Shown: positions 54,609-64,000 of the stretch, piece after piece | How the letters are laid out: each line of letters opens with the position of its first letter | How positions within the stretch are numbered: the stretch's first letter is position 1 | Assembly (NCBI GenBank): GCA_017506865.1 | Contig: JAFCMP010000115.1 | Location: 124,001-188,000 of the forward strand | Source of the DNA: Tribonema minus | Lineage: Eukaryota; Sar; Xanthophyceae; Tribonematales; Tribonemataceae | Reading direction: 5' to 3' | Length of the DNA: 64,000 nt | Translations under genes and position numbers: made by a program | Notes under the pieces: model-generated | Databases searched by the model: none | The model's input: the letters and a program-made list of their open reading frames with translations, nothing else | What the model was told of the DNA's origin: nothing

Positions 54609-55686
54609 AGTTGCACCTTGGCCGCCTGCTACCTGTAGTAGCAAGTGGAGCTGCGGACGGCGTTGAAGAACACACACATCACACCAGGGGGCGCCATGAA
54701 TTCATCACGTGGCATTCACAGTAAACCGCCACGCAGTGCATCTGCAGCAAGGGCATCATGCTCGTGGATGATTGGTTCGCTTCGGTGAATGAACGACTCT
54801 CGCTGTGCGGCCAGCATGTTACGTGAATGGATTTTGCTTTCATAAACATTTCCTCAGGAACGTTCTCCGCTGTGTTGGAATGATCATGGTTTTGCTCGCC
54901 TTGCTGAGCGCCCTTGGATGCATGCTGTTGCTGGGCGTTGCTTAATGCTGCAAGAAGCTCACGTTATCTCGTGAAATCTTGCACGCGTGTAGCGTTTTTG
55001 CAACTGCTGAGTAGCAAAGCAGAAACAACTACATCGAAACAAAAGCATCCACATTGCCCGGCTGCAGTACTTCTGCTGATGACCACCACGCTCGGAGGTT
55101 GTGTTTACCACAGGGTGGTGGCTACCAACTGACCTTGATCTTCACACAATTTGACTTTGATGATGTTGAACTTTGCTGCTCATTCCGCACACGCAAAAGA
55201 TGAATAGCGTGGACCATTCTGTAGGACAACAGGTTTGTGAGGGAGGGTCTCAGGGAGTGAGCTTGCCATAATTGACTGTAGCTGCAGCTATTGAGCCCAC
55301 CGAAAGCATGCACCATAAACAGCGAAGACATGCAATTATTAAACCATCTGTACTCTACCCGCCCTTGCCGCCTTCTGGTTTAGCTGAAGTTGGCTGGCTT
55401 TTACAGAGTTCTGCGCAGGCGTCAGCGCACCAGATAGGTAGGGGGGAGGGTGTTCACCTCAGTGTTCCATGCGCCGCTTCCCCTCACCACAATGTGACCA
55501 CATACATGTTGTGCAGATGAATATTTTGGTGTGCACTAATTGCAGCCTTCTTCCTTCCCCAAAAGTAACGGAATAACAGTGTGTCAACAATTAAAGCGCT
55601 AGCTGATGAGATACGTTGGAACGGAAAGCATAGCACCCGGATAGCTAGTGTCGAGAGTTGTGCAGCACAGCAATCTTGGCACACGC
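54609..55686. other. Intergenic region between SHMT and the TPR gene
   Basis: Contains the SHMT 3' UTR and the promoter of the next gene, both in the same direction. No further coding is supported. Confidence 0.4.
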
Positions 55687-57974
55687 ATGTCGGAAGCAAT
55701 ATGGTTAGAGCTGCTGCAGGCATTAGCAGATCTGGAAAAGTTATTGAACGATGCAGATGCCATCTACGAGGACGCCGGTGGCTTCTCTCTGGCTGGCGCA
55801 TCTACAACAGCCGCTTTGACGCGAGTTGCCAAGGTGCGAAGGGTGACAAGCCACCGACCGTGCATGCAGCAGGTTTGCTTGGGTCTTCACACAACTGAAC
55901 AACTCCGGCACGGATCTTCACGATCTTCTTTCGTGGCGCACTGATGCTGTACCCTTGGAGTACGTGCTTGTTTCAGCGGCGCTCGTTGACGCTAGGTTTA
56001 TGCATTTGCAAGAAGGACAACACCCATAGGTGTGCGGCATAGCAAATGATATGACATGATACCAGAGTGATTCGCGGGTGCCCAAAGACCGGGGTTCAAC
56101 ATAGCTTGACCGGAGACAATGGTCGCTGAGCCGGCCTCCCACCATGCAGAATCAAGTGCCCTCTGCACAATGAAGCGTTTCGCAGCAGCATTCAGCACGT
56201 CTACCACTTTGACTGGCCCGCGCATCATCGCACCGCATGCTCCCGCTGCCCCCCCCCCCCCCACCGCGTGCGCAAGGTCACGGGTGTCTGCCAACAACGG
56301 AATCTGGCCGCACTGCGCGCGCTGCTCGATCCCGCACGCGCCAAGGTGCTGGCGGCGGCGTTCGCGGCGGAGGGGGGGCACATTGGGGCACGCGCGCTGC
56401 TTGAGCGGGCGAAGGGCGAGGCGCTGCCTGCTATAGAGGGGCTGGTGCAGCGGCTGCACGTGGGCACTCTGACGTGAGTCACCACAACACACATAAATGC
56501 ATTGCGAAAACTTCCAAATATATCTGATAAACACGAACGCAAACCCAAGGAAACCTCAGTAGGGACGAATGATCAAGACAATTAAATAGAAAATAAATTG
56601 GCTAGACCGCAGTTTCTCATGGTGGTGCAGGGCTTCACACGCGTTTTGTGCGGCGTTAGCACAGGCACGCAGCTTGCATATCTGCTCTGCTGCTGGCGCT
56701 GCAGATGCACGTGCTGATGTTGTCTGGCTGCAGCCTTGGCGCTGACAAATGACAGGTGTTGGTGTACGTGGTACTGCAGCAGCTGGTCACGTTTCATTAT
56801 TCCTGGCTGCATTGATGCTAGAGTCGTGGATCCGGTCTTGCTTGAATGCAGAATGCTGCCGGTCCGCGCTGGCCTCTGGAATGCATCGTATTGCCCTGCA
56901 GTTACATTTCAGCTGCGCCTGGCAGGCATCGTGAGCACAAATGACCATGCCAGAGTTGTTGGGCTCGCCAACGCCTTAAAGAGTGGCGATGGTGGCGAGT
57001 ACACTTAAGAGTGTGCTATTGAACGCCGATACTGCCGGCCATGTACTTCACGCCTCACTGTGGCAGGCATCAAGCTGCTGCCAATCATGGTGCTTTCTAC
57101 AAGCAAGTCCCTAGGAAGTGGCAGTCATCGACAACAGCAGTGCCTGCAGTACATATTTAGCGTTTAATGAGGTGAGGTACCTACAGTGTGATAGATACTG
57201 TATGGCACCTCCCTCATGCAAAAGAGCAGCGCACCAGACTAAGCAGCGATGCCACAGTCTACACCAGTCTATGACAGGATGCTAAACCGCAAGCTTTACT
57301 GCACATCCGCTGCTGCCTTGCTTGCGCTCTGGCTGTGTAAGCAGTGTCCATGGTGGTCTCGTTGAGACCGTTGCAGCCTACATGCCCCCTAACAATCAAA
57401 GGCGGTATGACGTGGCTTCAGCTTGCAGCTTCCCAATCATTGCACATTGACACGTAGCAGCTATCACACATGAAAGTCAACGGCAAGCATGCGGTTTCGC
57501 TACAATCACATTTTGTGTGCTGCTCATGGCTTGCACAGGGGCGCTGAGCTGGAGGCGTACCAAGCACAATTGGCTGAGGTATGTATGTGTTTGTTTGAAG
57601 TTTAACCTGCAGTGCTCCACGGCGCTGGGGGGTGCCCTACTGGGTGACGGGTTTTGAAGTGCATTTGAAGTTGAAGTACACGGCGCTCTGGCGCCACGCG
57701 CCGCCATTTCACCGGCGTTGCCTCTGCAGAAGTAAAAAAGTAGCAGTAGAAAGAGTAAGATGAAGGCTTTCTGTGGGGATAGAAAAGCATACTCGAACAC
57801 GTGCGCGTTGGGAGTGAATCAACGTGTCAAGCGTGTGAATTGCGGCAATCGCGTGCGTTCACCGCATGTATCTGCAAAACAGGCTCGCCCACGGCGCAAT
57901 GGTCTGACGTTCCTTTTAAAAAACCAGGATCTTTCTGTTCATTGCTTGCATTGGTTTAGATATATATATATATA

Positions 57975-58055
<81 letters not shown>

Positions 58056-61000
58056 ACGTGTGTGTTTACGTGTAAAAGTTAATCTAAAGTCAAACAAAGG
58101 CGCATATAGTGAAAGCTATCAAAGTCCAACCTCAAATGCATGAAGCGGGCACGTCACCAGTTGAAGAGTTGAAACGCTCTCCGGGCCTGACGACATGTAC
58201 GCTTCTCAGGCCGCAGGAGCTGGCAAGCGCGGGATGTCACACTATACACCACTACAGCCCGCCTTCTCATGCGCCTTCAACTGTGATTGATGGACGTTGT
58301 TGCAGAAAACGCGCGGGTCTCATACCTCAAGCAATGCTCAGCTAGAGCCCGTTGCAGAAGATGCAGGCGACGATGATGCCGGCGAAGAAGTGCTGCCGGT
58401 CGTGCGCGTCATTGAGGATCTGCAGGTGTTGGAGCCTGATGAGACCTGGGAGGTGGAGGGCATTGCGCCCAGCAGCATCAGGCCGGAGATGCCGACTGTC
58501 GCTGAGATAAGGCAAGCCGAACTACATGTACATCATACTTCAAAGTATCATACACTTTCAAGTATAAAAGTGGCTGATCAGACAGCAATAAAGTGTTGGT
58601 AAAATCTACTTCAGAATGCCATCAGGGCAGCAAATGGCTTGAGTTGGCTTTCCTGATGCACAACCGTAGCTTCTGCCGACAGTGCATGCCTGCGATATGT
58701 ATTCTTGCCTGCGAATATGCATCCTTCTGCTGGCGTGAATGTAGCTCCGCTGTGTCATGCAGTGAGGCCAGTGTCGGCCTTTCAAGCTTGGCCAGTATAG
58801 AATGACCGGGCACCGCTGCTTGCGCGAGGCTTCTTGCTGCAAGCGGCGCCGCCTCCGCTGCAGTGTCATTCCTCGTCTGCCTACAACACTTCAGTAGCAC
58901 TAGATGAGGGTCAGACGCTGCATTCGCCAATGGATTGAAATTTGTAGCTACATTGCTCAGCACTCTACCGCTGACGCAATCGATGTCGTCGCCACGCGCC
59001 GCTCTTTCAGCGCCGCCCGGCCGCGTCACGCGGCGCTGCAGCTGTGCCTGGGGTGGGACTGTCACGCGCCCGCTGCATGCGCGCTGCGCTATCGCCACTT
59101 GCATCCTCAAGATATAGCACTGTGCGCCGCTACTGCAAGCGGCGTTGCAGCGTCGAGAGGGGCGAGTGAGGGCGCATTGGGGGCCTTGGATCGGGCGTTG
59201 GCAGCTCTTGAGGCGCAAGAGGGCGCCCCTGAGTTGGCGTCTGCGCGGGCAGCGGAGGGTATCGTCGGTACCGCAGCGAAGACGCCAGTCAAGTCAGTGT
59301 TGGTGAGTGTGGGGGGAGGGGGGGGGGTCTCACGATCGAGGCTTCATGACCCACTCTGTGAATCGTGTCATGGAGCTTGTTGTCATGCAGGATGTTCTTG
59401 AGGCCGCTGACAGTGTCAGCGTACTGGTCCTGCGTGTGCATCTAGGTCAACTGGCTGTGCTGTGGGAAGCTCGCCAAGTACTCATTGCCGCATGTGATTG
59501 TCCGCAGATTACTGGTCCCCTTGAGCCACAGCCAGCACTTACAGTGGTCCATGCCTTGGTTGCACCGTCTCAGCGTTGTTTCGCTTTCCACGGCAGCAAT
59601 AGCGTCCATCCCGCGCCGCGCGTCTCACATGCATCATGCCACAACACAGTGCCGCTCAGCTCATCGCCCCCCCCCCCCCCCCCCCCCTTCTGTACAGGCG
59701 TTCGAAGACACGCTCGCACAGGCCAAGCAGGAGGCAGCGGCCCCCAGTGCCAGCCCTTGGGCGCACTACCGCCTGGCCATCATCCTGGAGGGTCTAGGCC
59801 TATGGGGCAGCGCCTGCGAGGCGTACTGCACTGCCAGGAGGGGGCTGGGGGGGGGAGAGGGGGCTGCGGCGCTGGGGGAGTGGCGCTGCCGGCAGGAGTG
59901 CGCCGCTGCCATGCAGTCACTGGTGAGCGTCACCAGTGCAACTTCAACTTGTACTTCAAATTGGTGCCAACGATGGCGGTCTGCTGGCGTGCGCCCGTCG
60001 TTTCAGCAGTCGCCGACTGGGGAGCCCTTGCAACAGTGTTATTAAAGTACCCGAGTGTAGCAGTGTTGAGACAAGCGTCCTCAGTCGCATCGCGGCGGCC
60101 GCGGTGCGAACTTCTATTTCTGGCATTGTGATGTTGTTGCGATTATCAGCACCGCATGCAGATAGCTCTGCAAGGCTAGACCAAGGCAGCAGTCGGTCTG
60201 TGTCGTTCCGCATGATTTTAAAAGTAAGTCATAGCCGACACCTCGCACACTCACTGGGTCCAACACACATGGCGTTGGCATACATGATCGCTTGTCGTTT
60301 TATTCATGCCTCTTGTCCGATGCACGGATGCCCGTGCAGATGTGACCCACTGCAGCCACACAGACAATACGCAATTGCGCATCAATATGCTCCCGCTGCT
60401 CCTAACGTGCACCTGCAGCGCGTCGGATCCGCTCCGCATGGCAGCGCGCAACAGTACGCCTCCGTCACCGAGGACGAGCTTCAACAAGAGCGCCGCCTGC
60501 TGGCCCAGTACGGGTACGGAGAGACCCCGCTAGAGCTGCTGTTATACTGCGCGGCCGCCGGCAATTGTGACGGGGAATCGTGCAGAGGCCTCCACGTGGC
60601 ACTGGCAGAGGTCAGAACCAGTGTTAGGGTCAGGGATACCTCTAATACTACTAGGGTTGAGATTTGGTAAGGGTTAGGACGTGGTGGTGCGGTCATCGTT
60701 GTATGCGGTGACAAGCCCGAGAGAGGTTGTGCTGGTTGGCCCAGCCAATGTACGAGGCGAGACACAGCAGCGGTGCTGTACCCAACACAGCCGGGGGGAT
60801 ACCGGCGGCGCAACCACACCTACGCCAGTGGCCCCATAATGCCAATCAGTGAAGTCGCCAATGACCCAATGAGCCATTCACCCGCGCCTGACACGATGCC
60901 GGCTTCCCGCTTCAGGCTTGGGCCCGCTCAACCCCTGCACCTGTCAAGAAGAATCTGCTAATATATCTATTGCAAACTGCCTCGCCATATAAGGCTCCAG

Positions 61001-61577
61001 CACCAGAATGTGTCGGTTGTGCTGGAGCGCGGCTGACAAAGACATTTGACGTTCGGACTGCGGCATCTTGTCCAAGCAGAGACCCGTCGCTGAGGAATGC
61101 CGTATGCCCGCTTGTGTGCGCCATGCATGCATGTCCCGTGGGCCGCCCCCAGTGCTCCGCGCATCTGTGCATACTGCGAGCACATACCCATTCCGTCGGT
61201 GCACATCAAGTCTCTCAGCACTTGCCCTCTGATCCCCCCCCTCCTCCAGAAATCACGCTGCGACGGTGTCGCGCGCCGTTGTCCAGGCCCGTGTCGCCTA
61301 AGACGACGGTGCTGCGCACCGCTCGCAGAGTACATGTCGTTGTATACGACCACGTTGCGCAATGTAACGCCCCCCTCCACTGCTGCGCGCGCAGGCCCGC
61401 CTGCAGCGCGGCGATGGCGAAGCAGCGCTCAGCGCCTGCGAGCACGTCCTGCAGCAGCACGGCTCAGGCGATGCGGAGGCGCTCGCGCTGTCGGGGCAGG
61501 CGTTGGCAGCGCTCGGCAGGCTTGCAGAAGCAGCAGCAGTGCTCCGTACGCTGCGCTGCTCCGCAGTAGCTCCGTGA
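55687..61577 (+). CDS. TPR-containing protein, about nine exons
   Basis: Exons that join in phase: 55687-55833 (ATG; MSEAIWLELLQALADLEKLL), 56277-56473 (LAALRALLDPARAKVLAAAF), 57539-57578, 58306-58511 (acidic, then VIEDLQVLEPDETWEVEGIA), 59140-59302 (acceptor uncertain), 59391 to about 59450 (3' border unresolved), 59698-59922, 60419-60610 and 61395-61577 (TGA 61575-61577). Roughly 470 aa. The C-terminal half has TPR-like helical pairs: PWAHYRLAIILEGLGLWGSA then CEAYCTARRGL, and QRGDGEAALSACEHVLQQHG then DAEALALSGQALAALGRLAE. TPRs mediate protein binding. A DELQQERRLLAQYGYG segment lies in the 60419 exon. The intron after 58511 would use a GC donor. Exons 1-4 and 5-9 could belong to two adjacent genes; continuous phase favours one. 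Exact orthologue not recognised. Confidence 0.55.
57960..58069. repeat. (TA)n then (GT)n microsatellite
   Basis: About 8 TA, then about 38 GT dinucleotides (57976-58053), ending in two GTGTTTACGT steps. Lies in an intron of the TPR gene. Confidence 0.97.
60634..60681 (+). repeat. Degenerate telomere-type words
   Basis: GTTAGGGTCAGGGAT, TAGGGTTGAG and AAGGGTTAGG within 48 bp, in the intron after the 60610 donor. Confidence 0.6.
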
Positions 61578-63106
61578 CACTGCCTTTCCTGATGTGCTCA
61601 CCCAAGAGCGTATTGTTTCTGAAGTGTAGAAGGCGGTGCATGCAGCGAGAGGGCGCGCAAGAACGCACGGCACTCGCCTTTGGGCGTGCCGCGCGCATAC
61701 TGATGCATCATACTTCCGTGAAGCCGTTTGATGCGTGGCCACAACACCCTTCTCTGCGCAGCGTTGTGAGTAAGCCGACAAACCCCGCGCTGGCATTCAG
61801 TTCTGTGCGAACGCTCTGAAGCCTACATGCCAGGATGAGCTGCCTGAGCTCTGCCGTAAACCATGCGGGTGATTTGTGTGTGCACAGCGTGCACGTAATG
61901 AGTATACGCACTTGGTCCAAGTTGAACCGTGCCGCGCCGCGCGCCGCCAATGCGGCTGCCTGTGTCCTCAATGAACTGGTGCTTGCGGCGTTGCCAGCGA
62001 AGTCAGTGCTCAATAGAGCTGCGCGCAGCCCTCCCCGCGCTGCCATTCATGATGCAACAACGAATTGGCACCATGTGCAATGCTGCTCTCAATCGCGTGT
62101 GCTGACTGGCACTCCAGTCTACATTGCGCCTACAGTGGCGCCCGCAACAAATTATTACAATATGAGCATCACCTACGCCGACTGAGCACTGTTTCTTCCG
62201 TGTACAGGTCACATTCCTACAGGAACACACAGGCGTAATACTCAAAAGTCACTCTCAGCATCACTGCGCAATTTATAGTTGGTTGCTGGCCGGTTCTGCA
62301 CAGCACAGCAGATGCATGCAGTGCCGCCACTGCGACAGCAATTGACACCATCCTGACTTGCACTGCTTCGCAGTAACAGTCAATGCATTGGCCATTCATG
62401 CATAGTCTTAGCTCCAACCACCAACAATACATTTAAAAAGCTTGGGAAGGCATCGACGGCCATCAATCAATAATTACTATAGTAAACATAGCACGCACGC
62501 GTGTATGCGTTAATATCATGGTGTGCTACGTTTGCCCCTTGCAATGGCCCCTCCCACGCTGGCAAGCCAAAGCCTCCCCTTCATCAGCAGGAAACGATGT
62601 TTTGCACACAACAACACTCACGCATCTGACCGTACTGTTGAGGCCGAAATGGCACAGCACAGTCTCTAAGGCGACCAGTAAGTTGCAGTTGCAGCAGACG
62701 AGTCTGCTTTTCAAGGCAGCTTTTTGTGACATGGCAACAACACCTGCCTTTAGAAACAGTCACTCGTCACACTTGAGCCCCCAGGTAATTTCCTCTCCAG
62801 GCAGTGTGTCTGCTGTATCCTGAAAATATGATGGGGGTTACATGCAGCCGTACGATGCTAGTGCCTTGTATTAATTGTTAAGACTGCAACGCCTGTCACA
62901 CAGCGCGCGGACCGCCTACTGGGTATCACGAGAACGCACAGTTTTGATGATGGTTGTGTCCGTCAGGCTGCTGGCAGATCAAGTTCAACGTCAAATTGAT
63001 GCGTGTCACCTCCCTGAGGCGTGTCACCAAAATGTCCGCCTGCGCCAGGCGCGCTGTGCAGCACTCATACACGCAAAGTCCTGGGAAGACAGAGACAGCA
63101 AGCGTC
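61578..63106. other. Intergenic region with one exon-like minus-strand frame
   Basis: Between the TPR stop and the second Gly/Trp-rich gene. Apart from 61912-62046 (listed separately) no coding is supported; 62180-62900 is AT-richer and featureless by eye. Confidence 0.4.
61912..62046 (-). CDS. Possible first exon of a minus-strand gene
   Basis: ATG at 62046 opens 45 codons, MAARGGLRAALLSTDFAGNA, then AAALAARGAARFNLDQ, which end at a GTGCGT donor. Basic, Ala/Ser-rich and lacking acidic residues at first, it could be an organelle-targeting presequence. Downstream exons are not found: only about 330 bp separate it from the oppositely oriented TPR gene, so it would overlap that gene or be very short. 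Low certainty. Confidence 0.25.
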
Positions 63107-63920
63107 ATGAAGGCCGTTTTCCTGTTCGCCATCGTGGCCATGTGCCTGGCCAGCGTCATGGGCGCGACCACGCCCCTGCCGAGGCACCGCCGTCGTGCGC
63201 TCGCGGAAGGCGAGGTTGCTCACCATGGCGGGCCTCCTCGTCACCTGCGGGGCGCCGACACTCCCGCGCAGCGCGACCTATGTAAGTATCCTATTTGTCA
63301 TCCTCTATCTTGCAACATCGCCGCCATCCTGTCGCCGATCTGTAACGCATTGTCAAGTCCGCAGCACTGAAAGTCCGTGACCGTTTCTGCCGCCGTCTGA
63401 TCGCTGTCAGGGGGTGGTTGGGGAGGAGGCTGGGGCGGCTACGGCTGGGGCGGCGGCTGGGGCGGCTGGGGCGGCTACGGCTGGGGCGGCTGGGGCGGTA
63501 CGTCGCACTACGCAAGCGTGCGTTGAATGGCTCAACCCTGTTCGTGTACATTTCGTGTCGGCCTGATTTGCCCGCTTTCCTGTAGCTGCTTGATATTGAC
63601 AATTGGCTCCACACTTGTTGCCACTACCAGCTTAGAATACCTGCTTGCAGACCCGTTTGAAGTTTGCCATCCAGATCCTACATGCGACGAGCACTGCTCT
63701 TGTGGACTTGATCGTTCTACGCAGGCCACCAGACCCCAGCAGTTTGTTGCACAGATGCATTGAACAACGTGCACATGCCCTGCTTACTACCCTTCCCCCC
63801 TCTTGACATATTCAACAGCACACGCATCAGCTCCCATCTGCGACTGACACACCTTTTTTTCTTTTCATTCCCGCCCCCTCAGGCTACCCCTGGGGCGGCT
63901 GGTACGGCGGCTGGTGGTAA
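63107..63920 (+). CDS. Secreted Gly/Trp/Tyr-rich small protein
   Basis: Three exons, 63107-63281, 63411-63497 and 63883-63920, with phase-1 introns throughout; 99 aa. The signal peptide MKAVFLFAIVAMCLASVMGA is followed by a basic propeptide-like stretch (PRHRRRALAEGE), RHLRGADTPAQRDLW, then GGWGGGWGGYGWGGGW-type repeats and the C-terminal YPWGGWYGGWW. It is a paralogue of the gene at 21122: same signal type, same RDLW-G junction, same final intron position before G|GCTACCC. It probably contributes to an extracellular matrix or wall. The RHLR at residues 45-48 resembles an oomycete RxLR element but may be coincidence. Family function not established. Confidence 0.8.
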
Positions 63921-64000
63921 ACACCAAGACCCCCCGCCCCCCCTACCCCCCTTTCCAACGGGGGTCGACGGTCGCACCGGCGCCGAGGGCAGCCATCACG

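Noticed and set aside
61835..62185. 116-codon plus-strand frame
   Set aside because: Overlaps a more exon-like minus-strand frame with a donor, and has no splice or composition support.
1..64000. CRISPR array, prophage, bacterial operon or rRNA operon
   Set aside because: No regularly spaced identical repeats with unique spacers, no bacterial gene order and no conserved rRNA segments were seen; gene structure is eukaryotic throughout.

Overview
This is intron-rich, GC-biased eukaryotic nuclear DNA with many decayed mobile elements. Three things point to a photosynthetic stramenopile (a heterokont alga such as a xanthophyte or brown-algal relative), though this is an inference without any search: interstitial telomere arrays are TTAGGG-type rather than the TTTAGGG common in green algae and plants; there are 27-residue ankyrin-like units built on LQWARANGCPWD, a style abundant in heterokont algae; and long genes carry many small GT-AG introns. 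There is no sign of a bacterial replicon, phage, CRISPR array or operon.

Layout. 0-5.9 kb: short tandem and inverted repeats, a frameshifted leucine-rich-repeat (LRR) relic (about 2.5-4.2 kb) and the last exon of a probable minus-strand gene. 5.9-15.6 kb: a 12-exon importin-beta family receptor (transportin-3/importin-13 type), expanded by Ala, Gly and Gln runs, with a small TIR element in one intron. 17.1-20.8 kb: a non-LTR retrotransposon with reverse transcriptase, CCHC knuckle and restriction-like endonuclease, broken by two frameshifts. A 5'-truncated copy of its 3' end lies at 33.3-33.7 kb inside a perfect 15-bp target-site duplication. 21.1-22.5 kb and 63.1-63.9 kb: two paralogous secreted Gly/Trp/Tyr-rich proteins. 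25.8-32.8 kb: decayed ankyrin-repeat genes in both orientations, zinc-finger remnants and a coiled-coil/membrane-anchor exon. 33.7-43.5 kb: gene-poor DNA with small gene fragments, a diverged 0.8-kb direct duplication and several copies of a short repeat ending in AATTAATAAAAAGTAC. 43.6-54.6 kb: a complete 12-exon serine hydroxymethyltransferase (SHMT, 469 aa) whose phases all close. 55.7-61.6 kb: a TPR protein gene of about nine exons.

The most unusual observation is in the SHMT gene. Its introns contain one to three imperfect tandem copies of the neighbouring exon-intron junctions (exon end, splice site and intron start, or the acceptor equivalent). Only one copy of each series keeps the open, in-phase reading. 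The same pattern occurs at one junction of the importin gene. Other genome-wide habits visible here are C-homopolymer polypyrimidine tracts before acceptors, a recurrent TTGAAGTTG word in introns, interstitial telomere repeats, and a repeat family (at least nine copies) that precedes two ATGGAG open frames.

The genes do not form an obvious pathway: SHMT is one-carbon metabolism, the importin is nuclear transport, the Gly/Trp-rich pair is probably cell-surface or secreted, and the rest are hypothetical or broken.
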